Of a DNA stretch of 64,000 bases, positions 16,640 through 24,926 are shown in pieces. Position 1 is the stretch's first letter; each line of letters opens with the position of its first letter. Where the stretch lies: contig JBOFQB010000034.1 of NCBI GenBank assembly GCA_051660685.1, positions 53,133-117,132 of the forward strand, given 5' to 3'. This DNA comes from JAVBSX01 sp051660685. Lineage in GTDB: Bacteria > Planctomycetota > Planctomycetia > Pirellulales > Thermoguttaceae. The notes under the pieces were generated by a model. It saw only the letters and a list, made by a program, of their open reading frames with translations. It was not told where the DNA came from and did not search any database. The position numbers and the translations under genes were made by a program.

Positions 16640-16874
16640 TTGGGGGGGGGGGTAGGGAATGGGGGATAGGGGATAGGGACTGGGGAATAGGAAGAAAAAT
16701 GGAGAATGGAAAAGGGTTCAAAACGAAATTTGACGCATGATCGGTCATATTGCGGCAAAACAAGGATTGCTCCTCCCTCATCCCTATCCCCCAACCCCTA
16801 TTCCCTATCTTCTACCTTCTCAAAGCGCGATACGTTGTATCGCGGCAAACACAATAATCATTGAAAATACTCGG
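16640..16874. repeat. G-rich trailer, C-rich leader and single family-A hairpin between kinase and sigma genes
   Basis: 16640-16693 is G-rich (a run of ten G then GGGATAGGGG-like units) directly after the kinase stop, followed by a GAAAAATGGAGAATGG word also seen after the G-tract at 669. 16772-16820 is the C-rich complement (CCCTATTCCC units), and 16825-16850 is a single hairpin with CGCGATAC/GTATCGCG arms around GTT. Together they fill the gap before the sigma-factor ATG. Confidence 0.8.
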
Positions 16875-17591
16875 ATGAAGAATGTTGAATTTCAGACAAC
16901 ACATTGGAGTGTCGTTTTGCGGGCAAAAGGGGAGGACTCCTCGGCGCAAAAAGCAATACATGAACTGTGTGAGATGTATTATGAGCCGGTTTTACATTAC
17001 CTTGAACGGGTGATTGGTGGAGATTCGGCGCGGGTGTATGGAGGTCGGGACGCCCGGGATTTGACACACGATTTCTTTACCCGGCTTCTTGAGGGGGGAA
17101 CGTTCAAACAGTTGCAACAACGGGGAACGCGATTTCGGGCGTATTTACTCGGGTCTGTCAAGCATTTTCTCGGGAAAGTCCGGGACAAAGAATCAACTGT
17201 CAAGCGGGGCGGTCAGTATCACCAGATTCCGTTGTTGGACAATTCGGCGGAGTTAGAACAGCGGGATGATCGGTTTTTTGACCGGGATTGGGCGAAAACG
17301 TTACTTGAGCGGGCAATTGCTTTGCTGCAAACGTCCTGTGAAACGGAACAATTGCTTCCTTGGTTGATTCGGGAGATGAGGGCGGAAGATCGCATTGAAC
17401 TTGCCCGGCAATTGGATGTTTCGGATGTTGCAATCCGAGTGTCGCTTCATCGTTTACGAAAACAGTTTCGTGAAACGATTCGGGCCAAGATTGCGGAAAC
17501 GGTTGCAAACGAATCGGAGATTGACGCTGAACTGACCTATTTGATAGGGGCACTTCGGGACAGTTCAGGGATGAGTGACACAAATGTTTAG
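16875..17591 (+). CDS. ECF-type RNA polymerase sigma factor
   Basis: Protein of 238 residues opening with FQTTHWSVVLRA, a hallmark of a planctomycete/verrucomicrobial sigma-factor group. Region 2 follows (YYEPVLHYLERV... ARDLTHDFFTRLLE, then FRAYLLGSVKHFL), and region 4 is a C-terminal helix-turn-helix (IELARQLDVSDVAIRVSLHRLRKQFRETI). It would direct RNA polymerase to alternative promoters. The open frame extends back to 16737 through repeat DNA, giving a nonsense PYPPTPIPY peptide, so ATG 16875 (MKNVEFQTTHW) is chosen. No anti-sigma gene is adjacent; the upstream kinase may be the regulator, as inferred for similar pairs. A family-A BIME overlaps its final codons. Confidence 0.85.
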   Translation: MKNVEFQTTHWSVVLRAKGEDSSAQKAIHELCEMYYEPVLHYLERVIGGDSARVYGGRDARDLTHDFFTRLLEGGTFKQLQQRGTRFRAYLLGSVKHFLGKVRDKESTVKRGGQYHQIPLLDNSAELEQRDDRFFDRDWAKTLLERAIALLQTSCETEQLLPWLIREMRAEDRIELARQLDVSDVAIRVSLHRLRKQFRETIRAKIAETVANESEIDAELTYLIGALRDSSGMSDTNV

Positions 17592-17658
17592 CCGCGATAC
17601 AACGTATCGCGCGTTAGAACCGTTAAAATACACGCAGAACGTTGTTCTGCGGCTAAAC
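17586..17658. repeat. Family-A BIME: two inverted REP-like hairpins
   Basis: A 73-bp unit from GTTTAGCCGC to GCGGCTAAAC. Hairpin 1 is CGCGATAC/GTATCGCG around AAC; hairpin 2 is CGCAGAAC/GTTCTGCG around GTT. The unit's first bases form the last codons of the sigma-factor gene, so the repeat supplies that gene's stop codon. Confidence 0.9.
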
Positions 17659-17665
17659 GTCTGTA

Positions 17666-18778
17666 TCAAAACGACCCGCGAAGTCGGAGGAAGAGGCTCT
17701 CTTTGGGGTCAAAAGATAACCCGTCCTTCGTTTCTGAAAGTCGTCGCCAAAAGACTCCGCCCAACTCAAACGCAATATTGATCCCCGTTGTCGATTTGCG
17801 TTCCCAACCAATGCAGAACCGATAATCGCGGTATTCCATCATGCCCGTATAATCCCCGTCTTTGTACGACCAACGTCCATTGCCCGCTTCTCCTGCCAAA
17901 AAAAGCCAATTGGACGTATCTTTTCCAACGGCCCCGCCCCACCATTTGATCTGTTTCGCAATCTTCGGTTCAGGAAACAAAAGAGAAAAAACCCAATCTG
18001 ATCCGTTCGGAACCCAAATCACCCCCCCATACGGCATCCATTTGTAATCCGAACGGTCCAAATATCCACATCCTAAGACCCAAGTTGTTCGCGGATTGTA
18101 ATTCCAAACCAAACCGGCCCGGACGGGAACCCGAAAGGATTCCCAAGAATTGCTCTTGAGGTCACTATACCAACCCGGTCGCGCTGCAAGTTCCAACTTA
18201 TATCGGGGAGAACCAAACAACGGTTTAGACCAACGAAATTCGCAATCAGCACTGTAAAGCGTCTTCTTGTCCCGATTTCCCTGAGAATTGGCATCTAAAA
18301 TCCAGGGTGAAAATGAAGGGGTTATCAAAAGGGGTGATTCCATATCCGGCATTGCAAGACCGAAAAGGACCCCCACATAGAACTGCATGATTCCAAGAGT
18401 GTTTGTCGATCCGGTCGGAATCCAGAGTTTACTGACCGAAATACTTTGAAACGAACCGGTTCGACGAGGAACCCGCTCCAAAAATCCCGGTCCCGATTCC
18501 CCCGCAATCATGTTCACGTCCGAAATAGAACTTCCTCCATAAGCTCCATGTTGTGCGGGCAATTGCCCTTCTTCCCCCAACCAAGAAAAGACCCCTGCTC
18601 CTTCTCCCACATTGCCGGGTCGGGACATTTCCTGTCCCCAACTAGAAGTTCCGTATTGATTTTGTGCGAACAGATTTGGTAGAAAGCCGAATACAAGGGG
18701 GAAAAGCAATCCGAGGAGCAATCCGCGTTGCGAACCGAATTGCAGAACGGAAAGAAACGGCGATTTTTGCAAGAACAT
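17666..18778 (-). CDS. Secreted outer-membrane beta-barrel-like protein, paralogue of next gene
   Basis: Protein of 370 residues with an N-terminal signal peptide (basic start, hydrophobic LLLGLLFPLVFGFLP, cleavage probably after NLFAQ). The rest is rich in alternating aromatic strands (FRVPVRAGLVWNY, TTWVLGCGYLDRSDYKW, GGVIWVPNGSDWVFSLLFP) and ends in LFLRLRGSF, with a terminal Phe as in many outer-membrane barrels. The family resembles DUF6268-type planctomycete proteins, but this is from memory. It aligns over its last 200 residues with the upstream neighbour (YLDRS...MPYGGVIW versus YLNRS...MLPQAGIIW; FPEPK versus FPDPK), so the two arose by tandem duplication. No function is known. Confidence 0.75.
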   Translation of the reverse strand: MFLQKSPFLSVLQFGSQRGLLLGLLFPLVFGFLPNLFAQNQYGTSSWGQEMSRPGNVGEGAGVFSWLGEEGQLPAQHGAYGGSSISDVNMIAGESGPGFLERVPRRTGSFQSISVSKLWIPTGSTNTLGIMQFYVGVLFGLAMPDMESPLLITPSFSPWILDANSQGNRDKKTLYSADCEFRWSKPLFGSPRYKLELAARPGWYSDLKSNSWESFRVPVRAGLVWNYNPRTTWVLGCGYLDRSDYKWMPYGGVIWVPNGSDWVFSLLFPEPKIAKQIKWWGGAVGKDTSNWLFLAGEAGNGRWSYKDGDYTGMMEYRDYRFCIGWERKSTTGINIAFELGGVFWRRLSETKDGLSFDPKESLFLRLRGSF

Positions 18779-18816
18779 GTTATTTGCGACAAGGAGGAAG
18801 GGGGAAGTGGTCCAAA

Positions 18817-20262
18817 CTAGAAATGGAATCCGGCTTTAAGGTAGATGGTGTTGGGCGGTTTTGACCAAGCAACACCGTCCGCATACAATTCCCTCGCAAA
18901 AGTTCCGCCAACTTCAACGAAACCGTTGATCCATGCTTGATTCGTAAACTCCAAACCAACCCCAATCCGTATGTCGTTATAATCCGTCAAATAGGTCTCG
19001 CCAACCTCATTATCAGAAATCGCCCAACATCCTCCTCCATACGATCCTTGAATGTAGCCCCACCATTGTGTTGTTCCAAGTGTCGTAATAAACCGGGACA
19101 GTTTGGGATCAGGAAACACCAAACGCCAAATGACATCTGTATTCGGTTTCCAGATGATTCCGGCTTGAGGAAGCATTTTGACCCGACTACGATTCAGGTA
19201 AACGACCCCCAGAACCGCTTCCATATCTCTTGTCAGACCAATTAAAACAGCACCTCGACCTTCGAGACGAAATGCTTTCGTGTCAATTTTTTTCCAATCG
19301 GAGTAAACACCCCCGCGCAACCATGCTTCAAACGCGAAATTTTCGGAATACCGGGGAGCTGCTCCGACTTCGACATAGGCTCCAAAACCGTTCGGCGACA
19401 TACCAAAGGGGAGACCCGAGGTGTCAGGACCGTCCCAAAATTCGAGATTCATACCCGGAACAACGTAAATCGGTTCGTTATTCGGCAAAAATCGACAAGG
19501 AAAGGTAAATTCCGTTTGATACGCAACTTCGTCAACGCCAAACCCCTCTGTTGCATTTCCGCGAGGAATATAAGTGAAGTCAAGTGAAACCTTTTCGATG
19601 AAACGTCGCATGATTCGGCTTCCATCTGGAAATTGTCCCAAAGAACTGGTCCCGTTTCCTGACCCAAATAACGGACCTCCTCCTGGAGTTGCGTAAGGGT
19701 CCCAACTGGGATTCGCTGCATTCGGAAATCCAGGTGAAGTTGCAGGAGTCAACGCCCCGGTTCCCGGCGCATACGTTGGAGGTGTACTCGCCTGAAACGG
19801 TGTAACCGCTTGTACCAGACGGATTTGTCCGCTTGATGTCGTGTAAGAAGGAACGGAGGAGAAAGAACTGGCCGGTTGGGAGACAGTCGGGACCGCAAAA
19901 ACAACCCCTTGTTGCGAGGTCGGCAAACGATTTACACCTCGCCCTGTTATGTTGGTTGCATAGGTTGGACGGTTTGGATCGGTTGAGTAGGCCGAATAAG
20001 AGGTTGCCGAGTGAGGAAGAGGGGCCAAAACGGGGTTAAGAATGCGTGCCGTTGACGAATCGTCACTTGCAGGAAAACCCGTTAACTCTTCTACGTCTTC
20101 TGTTTCGTCCACATTGTCCTTATCCGACTGTTCAAAGACCAGAGTTTGCGCCAAAACCGGGTTGTGAAAAGACAATCCACTTAAAAATAAGGTACTTCTT
20201 GAGAGAAAATCCGGGCAACCGAATGCAAGACAGAGCGAAATCAGCATAAAGCTGATCTTCAT
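18817..20262 (-). CDS. Secreted outer-membrane beta-barrel-like protein, larger paralogue
   Basis: Protein of 481 residues. The start is placed at MKISFMLISLCLAFG (20262), which begins a signal peptide; the frame is open to 20304. After the signal comes an acidic stretch (DKDNVDETEDVEELTG) and a Ser/Pro/Thr-rich linker of about 150 residues. Then follows a barrel-like domain: KVSLDFTYIPRG, LEGRGAVLIGLTRDMEAVLGVVYLNRS, GIIWKPNTDVIWRLVFPDPK, VGLEFTNQAWINGFVEVGG, with a C-terminal LKAGFHF (terminal Phe). It is the tandem paralogue of the 17666-18778 gene, 38 bp upstream in the same direction, so they are likely co-transcribed. Inference: an outer-membrane or cell-surface role. Confidence 0.75.
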   Translation of the reverse strand: MKISFMLISLCLAFGCPDFLSRSTLFLSGLSFHNPVLAQTLVFEQSDKDNVDETEDVEELTGFPASDDSSTARILNPVLAPLPHSATSYSAYSTDPNRPTYATNITGRGVNRLPTSQQGVVFAVPTVSQPASSFSSVPSYTTSSGQIRLVQAVTPFQASTPPTYAPGTGALTPATSPGFPNAANPSWDPYATPGGGPLFGSGNGTSSLGQFPDGSRIMRRFIEKVSLDFTYIPRGNATEGFGVDEVAYQTEFTFPCRFLPNNEPIYVVPGMNLEFWDGPDTSGLPFGMSPNGFGAYVEVGAAPRYSENFAFEAWLRGGVYSDWKKIDTKAFRLEGRGAVLIGLTRDMEAVLGVVYLNRSRVKMLPQAGIIWKPNTDVIWRLVFPDPKLSRFITTLGTTQWWGYIQGSYGGGCWAISDNEVGETYLTDYNDIRIGVGLEFTNQAWINGFVEVGGTFARELYADGVAWSKPPNTIYLKAGFHF

Positions 20263-20845
20263 TTTGCTCGAATGACGGTCTCGTATAATCTGCATAAAAT
20301 ACATTTTTTGCTTTCTTTACCCATTTTAACAAGGGTTGGTTTTTCCCAACATCAACTCGTTTCCAACTCGGGCAGAAAAGCATAAGAATTTCATCTTAGC
20401 AGGTCAAGACCAAATTTTGGTCGAACTCCGAAAATAGACTGTCACCTGTTACATGGTTTCGATGTGACCAACCGACGCGTTTTTTTTGACTGGACGGAAC
20501 AGCAGAAGGTCGTTGATTAACATTGCAATAGAAAGTAGAAGTGAACCCGACAAAACAGAAGTTGCGCAGTAAAAAGGTGAACCCGTTAACTCGCGTGACG
20601 CAGTTATCTTCTTGTATCACCCTTCTTTCCTCTTTCCTCCTACCTCCTAACTTCTACCTTCTTTCGTTGTGTCGCATCTAAACCGTATTTTTCAGACAAG
20701 ACAGAAGTGTATCATTATGATGTTTTATCTTGAAACACCTGTTTAATTTTGAAGCACTGTTTCAACAGGTCGTCAAGGGGCAAAAAAGTTCAACGGGTTG
20801 AAATACATTGAAAACATAGGGGTTTACAACAAATTTTCTTTTTTA
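20263..20845. other. Non-coding stretch upstream of the barrel-gene pair
   Basis: No gene recognised. 20620-20670 is pyrimidine-rich (CCTCCTACCTCC-like) and resembles the C-rich tract family weakly. The phrase GTTAACTCGCGTGACGC(A)GTTATCTT at about 20584 is a near copy of GTTGACTCGCGAGACGCCGTTATCTT at 772, so this is another shared intergenic block. The rest is AT-rich and probably contains promoters for both directions. Confidence 0.5.
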
Positions 20846-20876
20846 TTGCAAATTGGCATGAAACTTGATCTATAGT
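20846..20876 (+). promoter_or_regulatory. Candidate sigma-70-type promoter for the putative small RNA
   Basis: TTGCAA at 20846-20851 and TATAGT at 20871-20876 with a 19-bp spacer, slightly longer than ideal. The -10 box puts the transcript start near 20883, exactly where the first hairpin of the putative RNA begins. A sigma-54-like word (TTGGCATGAAACTTGA) overlaps but has GA instead of the invariant GC at -12. Confidence 0.5.
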
Positions 20877-20882
20877 CAATTA

Positions 20883-21138
20883 GTGAGTTTGAAAGTCAGG
20901 TCTCGGTCACATCGTTTTAGAACCATTTCAAAACCCTTAAATTAAAGAGAACGGATTAGAACCGGGTTTGACTTTCACTTTCACCTTTGTACATGAGTTG
21001 TTCGGGATCAAATACCGCACGATCCGTTTTAGACAAATTTCAAGTGTAAAATTACCTTAAGTGAAAACAGGAATCTGGTGTTTTCCCACAATTCATGCTT
21101 TTTGAGGTCGCATACGAAAGTAGTGCGGCCTTTTTTTT
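20883..21138 (+). ncRNA. Putative structured small RNA, about 256 nt, unidentified
   Basis: A non-coding stretch with a matching promoter and intrinsic terminator. Predicted by eye: hairpin 1, where 20890-20907 pairs with 20961-20977 (about 17 bp with one bulge), extended outward by GTGA 20883-20886 with TCAC 20981-20984; hairpin 2, GGATC 21005-21009 with GATCC 21021-21025; hairpin 3, GAAAACA 21063-21069 with TGTTTTC 21079-21085; then the terminator. No open frame of note. It does not match RNase P, SRP or tmRNA signatures I know. It could be a 6S-like or regulatory RNA; identity is open. Confidence 0.55.
21105..21138 (+). terminator. Intrinsic terminator
   Basis: AGGTCGCA at 21105-21112 pairs fully with TGCGGCCT at 21124-21131 (one G-U pair), loop of 11 nt, and the stem runs into eight T residues (21131-21138). 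There is no T-run on the other strand's side, so it acts on plus-strand transcription, where no protein gene lies upstream. Confidence 0.8.
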
Positions 21139-21252
21139 GCGCCAATAGAGGAGGTGGACCGACCATTTCAACAAACGCTTTACAACGGATTGCGTAAGAT
21201 GTTTTTTGAGATTGTCTTATATGTCAAACGGTTCGGCCGTTCTTGAACCCAA

Positions 21253-22119
21253 TCACTTCGGCGCAAAAAGAAATTTCGACAAACAGTCAGCCCAAAATTC
21301 TGGATTCTCGACCGGGGAAAGATGTCCGGCATCTGGAATCAGGACAAAATCACCTTTTGCTTTCTTGGCAATTTCCCGCATTTCTTGCGGAGTTGAAATC
21401 ATATCCTGTTCTCCACATAAAACCAAGACCGGCAACGTCAACCGTGTAAGAAGCGGGGTCGAATCACCTCGTTCTGACATTCCCCGGGATGCAGCTGCAA
21501 TACCGGCCGGATCATGCTGCAACATCTGCAATCGTGTTTGGGCAACCAAGTCCGGTTTTTCTCGCCAACTTTTTTCGCAAAACAGTTTGGGCAACATCCC
21601 CTCAACAAGGGGACCAAGTCCTTCTTTCAACACGGAATCTGCCGTTTTCAACCGATTGGACGCAACTTCAGGTGAATCAGGCGCAGTCCGTGTGTCACAT
21701 AAAATCAATTGTGAAACCCGGCCCGAATCCGTCCGCATAAACTCCATGCAGATGTATCCCCCCATTGAAAGTCCGCAAAGCACAATCGGCTCACTTATTT
21801 CAAGTGAATCGAGAAGTCCCAGTAAATCGTCCGCAAATTGACGAATAGACGTTTTGGACAACGAATTGGATTGGATTGTCGATGTAGGATTTGATAAAGG
21901 ACTTATTGGAGAATCGCATCTCATTCGGCTCTGTCCGAAACCGCGCAAATCGGGCAGAATTGCGCGAAAGGGGAAGGGGCTGATTTGTTGCAACGCCGCA
22001 ATTGCCGGTTTCCACATTGCATGATCGAACGGAAAACCGTGAACACAGAGCAAAACCGGCCCTTGTTCGCCAATCTGTTCAAACGCCAAGTCATAAGAGT
22101 CCCGTTGAATTTTCCGCAT
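21253..22119 (-). CDS. Alpha/beta-hydrolase
   Basis: Serine hydrolase of about 288 residues. Seen: the oxyanion-hole region VLLCVHGFPFDHAMW, the nucleophile elbow GLSMGG with Ser near residue 117, an acid in LVLCGEQDMIS and the catalytic His in IPDAGHLSPVENP, all in the right order. The closest familiar relatives are 3-oxoadipate enol-lactonase-like and general esterase proteins; the substrate is not known. The start is placed at MRKIQRDSYD (22119); the frame is open to 22179 but the extra residues look unstructured. It lies downstream of and in the same direction as transketolase. Confidence 0.85.
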   Translation of the reverse strand: MRKIQRDSYDLAFEQIGEQGPVLLCVHGFPFDHAMWKPAIAALQQISPFPFRAILPDLRGFGQSRMRCDSPISPLSNPTSTIQSNSLSKTSIRQFADDLLGLLDSLEISEPIVLCGLSMGGYICMEFMRTDSGRVSQLILCDTRTAPDSPEVASNRLKTADSVLKEGLGPLVEGMLPKLFCEKSWREKPDLVAQTRLQMLQHDPAGIAAASRGMSERGDSTPLLTRLTLPVLVLCGEQDMISTPQEMREIAKKAKGDFVLIPDAGHLSPVENPEFWADCLSKFLFAPK

Positions 22120-22212
22120 AATGTTCAACTCCTCATTTTCACAACAAAGGTTGCGTATGTTGGGAAAGGTTTCACGCAAAGACAGACAAGCGGGTTTGTA
22201 ACACGGATTGTT

Positions 22213-24285
22213 CTAATTTTCAACGGACCTTAGGGTTTCTTTTGCAAGGGAGATCAGATTTTCAACCGTAAAACCGAAATGTTTCATCAAAACGCCGACT
22301 GGGGCAGATGCTCCGAAACCGTTCATTCCAAGAAAACGTCCTTGTTGTCCAACATACTTTGACCAACCTTGTTCGATTCCAAGCTCAACACCAACACGGG
22401 CGTGAACGTGAGTCGGCAAAACCGATTCCTTGTATTCGGGCGTTTGTTGTTCGAACAACTCCCAACACGGCAGAGAAACAACCCGGGCTTTGATTCCCTC
22501 GCTCGTCAATTTTTCCCAAGCCGAAAGACAAAGACCGACTTCACTTCCCGTTCCAATCAGAATAACACTCGGTTTTTTATCTGAACAATCAGCAAGAACA
22601 TATCCTCCTTTTGCGACTCCCGTTGCCGACCCAAACTGTTCCCGGTCAATCGTCGGCAAATTTTGTCGGGTAAAGACCAAAACAGAGGGGGTTTTCTTGG
22701 ACTGAAGTGCAATTCTGTACGATTCTGTCACTTCATTCGCGTCAGCTGGTCGAATGACGAGCAAATTCGGAATCGCTCGCAAAGACGCAAGATGTTCAAT
22801 CGGTTGATGTGTCGGACCATCTTCGCCAACTCCAATCGAATCATGTGTGAAAATGAACAAACTTGGAATCTGCATGAGTGCTGCAAGACGGATTGCCGGA
22901 CGAAGATAATCGGCAAAAACGAAAAAGGTCGCGCAATAGGCCCGGAGTCCCGAAAGAACCAAACCATTTGTTATTGCGCCCATTCCATGTTCCCGAATCC
23001 CAAAATGGAAATTCCGTCCCCCCCAATTTTCCGGCGAAAATTCTCCTGCTCCTCCAAACGTCAAATCCGTCTTGTTGGAAGGGGCCAAATCCGCGCTTCC
23101 TCCCAACATCCAAGGAATGTTCTGTGCAGCCTGATTCAGCACTTTTCCACTTGAAATCCGACTCGCAAGTCCCTTAGGATCAGCAGGAAAAGGCTGCATT
23201 GCCGAATCCCAATTTTTGGGCAGATCACCCCTTGCAATCAGCGTCAATTCATTCGCCAATTCGGGAAATGCCTTTTGGTATTCAGCAAACAAAGAAGACC
23301 ATGCTTTATAAGCGTCCGTTCCTCGTTGACCGATTCCGTCTCTAAATGTTTGATAAACAGCGTCGGAAACCACAAATTTTTCGTCTTCGGGAATTCCGTA
23401 GACCTTTTTGGTTGCCCGAATCTCGTCCTCTCCAAGAGGAGCACCATGTGCTTCATGTGAACCTTCCATTTTCGGAGCACCAAATGCTATTTTGCTCTTG
23501 ACAATAATCAATGTTGGTCGATCCTTCGTCTTCTCAAACATGTCAAATGCCGATCTCAGAGCAGGTAAATCGTTGACATCCTCAACATTAAGAACATTCC
23601 AACCATAAGCGAGAAACCGTCCCTTGACACATTCCGTAAACGCAAGGTCCGTATCCCCCTCAATTGTTATCTTGTTATCATCATAAATCCAACACAAATT
23701 GTCCAATTTCAAATGTCCCGCAATCGACGCCGCTTCGGATGTAATCCCCTCCATCATGTCCCCGTCCCCGCAAATTGCGTAAACATTCGAGTCAAACAGG
23801 TCAAATTTTTCCCGATTGTACTTTGCTCCAAACCATTTTGCGGCAATTGACAGACCGACACTTGTCGCAACTCCTTGACCAAGCGGGCCTGTTGTTACTT
23901 CGACTCCACTAACATGCCCAAACTCAGGATGTCCCGCACATTTGCTCCCCAATTGACGAAAACTCTTCATGTCTTCAAGCGAAACCGCTTCATTTCTGGT
24001 CGTTTTTCCTGTCGTAGGGTCAACATCACGAACGCCGCTCAAATGCAACGTGGAATAAAGCAACATGGACGCATGTCCAACCGAGAGAACAAAACGATCC
24101 CGGCCCGCCCAATTCGGTTGCGCCGGGTCAAATTTCATCCGTTCGTTAAAAAGCAAATACGCAAGCGGAGCAAGCGACATCGCCGTTCCCGGATGTCCGC
24201 TGTTCGCTGCTTGAACAGCGTCCATTGAAAGAGTTCGGATTGTATTGATCGCCAAAAGTTCCTGCTGTGTTGCGTTGACCGCCAT
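22213..24285 (-). CDS. tkt: Transketolase
   Basis: Thiamine-diphosphate enzyme of the pentose phosphate pathway moving two-carbon units between sugar phosphates. The 690-residue length is normal. Seen: the N-terminal NSGHPGTAMSLAPLAYLLF, the thiamine diphosphate motif GDGDMMEGITSEAASIAGH... DDNKITIEG, the central domain with FVFADYLRPAIRLAALMQ and THDSIGVGEDGPTHQPIEHL, and the C-terminal domain ending in GFGASAPVGVLMKHFGFT. A GGAG ribosome-binding site lies just before the ATG. The alpha/beta-hydrolase gene follows in the same direction. Confidence 0.97.
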   Translation of the reverse strand: MAVNATQQELLAINTIRTLSMDAVQAANSGHPGTAMSLAPLAYLLFNERMKFDPAQPNWAGRDRFVLSVGHASMLLYSTLHLSGVRDVDPTTGKTTRNEAVSLEDMKSFRQLGSKCAGHPEFGHVSGVEVTTGPLGQGVATSVGLSIAAKWFGAKYNREKFDLFDSNVYAICGDGDMMEGITSEAASIAGHLKLDNLCWIYDDNKITIEGDTDLAFTECVKGRFLAYGWNVLNVEDVNDLPALRSAFDMFEKTKDRPTLIIVKSKIAFGAPKMEGSHEAHGAPLGEDEIRATKKVYGIPEDEKFVVSDAVYQTFRDGIGQRGTDAYKAWSSLFAEYQKAFPELANELTLIARGDLPKNWDSAMQPFPADPKGLASRISSGKVLNQAAQNIPWMLGGSADLAPSNKTDLTFGGAGEFSPENWGGRNFHFGIREHGMGAITNGLVLSGLRAYCATFFVFADYLRPAIRLAALMQIPSLFIFTHDSIGVGEDGPTHQPIEHLASLRAIPNLLVIRPADANEVTESYRIALQSKKTPSVLVFTRQNLPTIDREQFGSATGVAKGGYVLADCSDKKPSVILIGTGSEVGLCLSAWEKLTSEGIKARVVSLPCWELFEQQTPEYKESVLPTHVHARVGVELGIEQGWSKYVGQQGRFLGMNGFGASAPVGVLMKHFGFTVENLISLAKETLRSVEN

Positions 24286-24429
24286 TTTTTCTCCCTTTGC
24301 CGTTGAATGACTGAAAATGTGTGTGAATCCCTATTTTCTGCGACTTAAAAAATTTTCCCGCTTTTTTCTATTTTTGTGGTGTAAAATAGGAAATGTATTT
24401 CTCTGTTCCCCCAATACATCTCCCGAATC

Positions 24430-24705
24430 ATGTCTCCTCCTCTTGACCTGACAAGCGACCCCGGATTTTCAACCAATCGCGCTCCTCTTCCAATTGTCTC
24501 ACAATTGGGCGGGGAAAAAACAAACGGAGATGCCGACCAGAAAAAATTCGTCGGTGTCCGTTTCAACTGTTGCGGACTTTATGTTCGGGTCTATCTCAAC
24601 AAAGCCGGAACCGCTTATGAAGGTCGTTGCCCTAAATGTGCAAAACCGATTCGCCTCAAAATTGGTCCCGGGGGAACCGACAACCGTTTTTTTGAGGCGT
24701 ATTAG
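24430..24705 (+). CDS. Small conserved Cys-containing protein
   Basis: A 91-residue protein. The first 40 residues are polar and variable; the rest (VGVRFNCCGLYVRVYLNKAG, then YEGRCPKCAKPIRLKIGPGG) looks like a compact zinc-ribbon-like domain with Cys pairs CC and CPKC. I remember similar short proteins in planctomycetes, but no function is known. It diverges from transketolase with a 144-bp gap. The coding frame is supported by the well-formed C-terminal domain rather than by length. Confidence 0.65.
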   Translation: MSPPLDLTSDPGFSTNRAPLPIVSQLGGEKTNGDADQKKFVGVRFNCCGLYVRVYLNKAGTAYEGRCPKCAKPIRLKIGPGGTDNRFFEAY

Positions 24706-24847
24706 ACATAGGGAAGAAGGTAGAAGAGAATAGGAGGAAAGAAGGGGGACTGGGAAAGACAACAGCGTCTCGCAAGTCAACCGATTCTGCTCTTTTTCCC
24801 GTCCTACATCACTTGATCACTCGTTGTTGGGTTCGATTCCCTTTCTC

Positions 24848-24926
24848 CCCCAAGTCCCCCCCTATTCCCTAAGCCCTATCCCCCATTCCCTATTCCCTAT
24901 TCCCTATTCTCTACCTTCTTTCCCCC
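24848..24926 (-). repeat. G-rich trailer tract of apgM (C-rich on plus strand)
   Basis: Read in the apgM direction this is a G-rich series of GGGAATAGGGAATAGGGA-like units starting right after the apgM stop. The segment 24706-24847 before it has a weaker purine-rich tract after the small gene's stop and no gene. Confidence 0.8.

Noticed and set aside
16737..16874. Longer N-terminus for the sigma factor (and similarly 53208-53306 for the cysteine desulfurase, 8093-8179 for hpnC)
   Set aside because: The extra codons are read from C-rich tracts, hairpins or the MITE-like element and give a recurring PYPPTPIPY-like peptide, not protein sequence of the families.
20853..20868. Sigma-54-type promoter TTGGCATGAAACTTGA before the putative small RNA
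   Set aside because: The invariant GC at -12 is GA here, while the overlapping sigma-70-type boxes predict a start exactly at the first hairpin.
24825..24850. GGTTCGATTCC, like the T-loop of a tRNA, followed by a C-rich end
   Set aside because: The T-stem pairs at only three positions and no matching acceptor or anticodon arm is found upstream; it lies in a repeat-type intergenic region.
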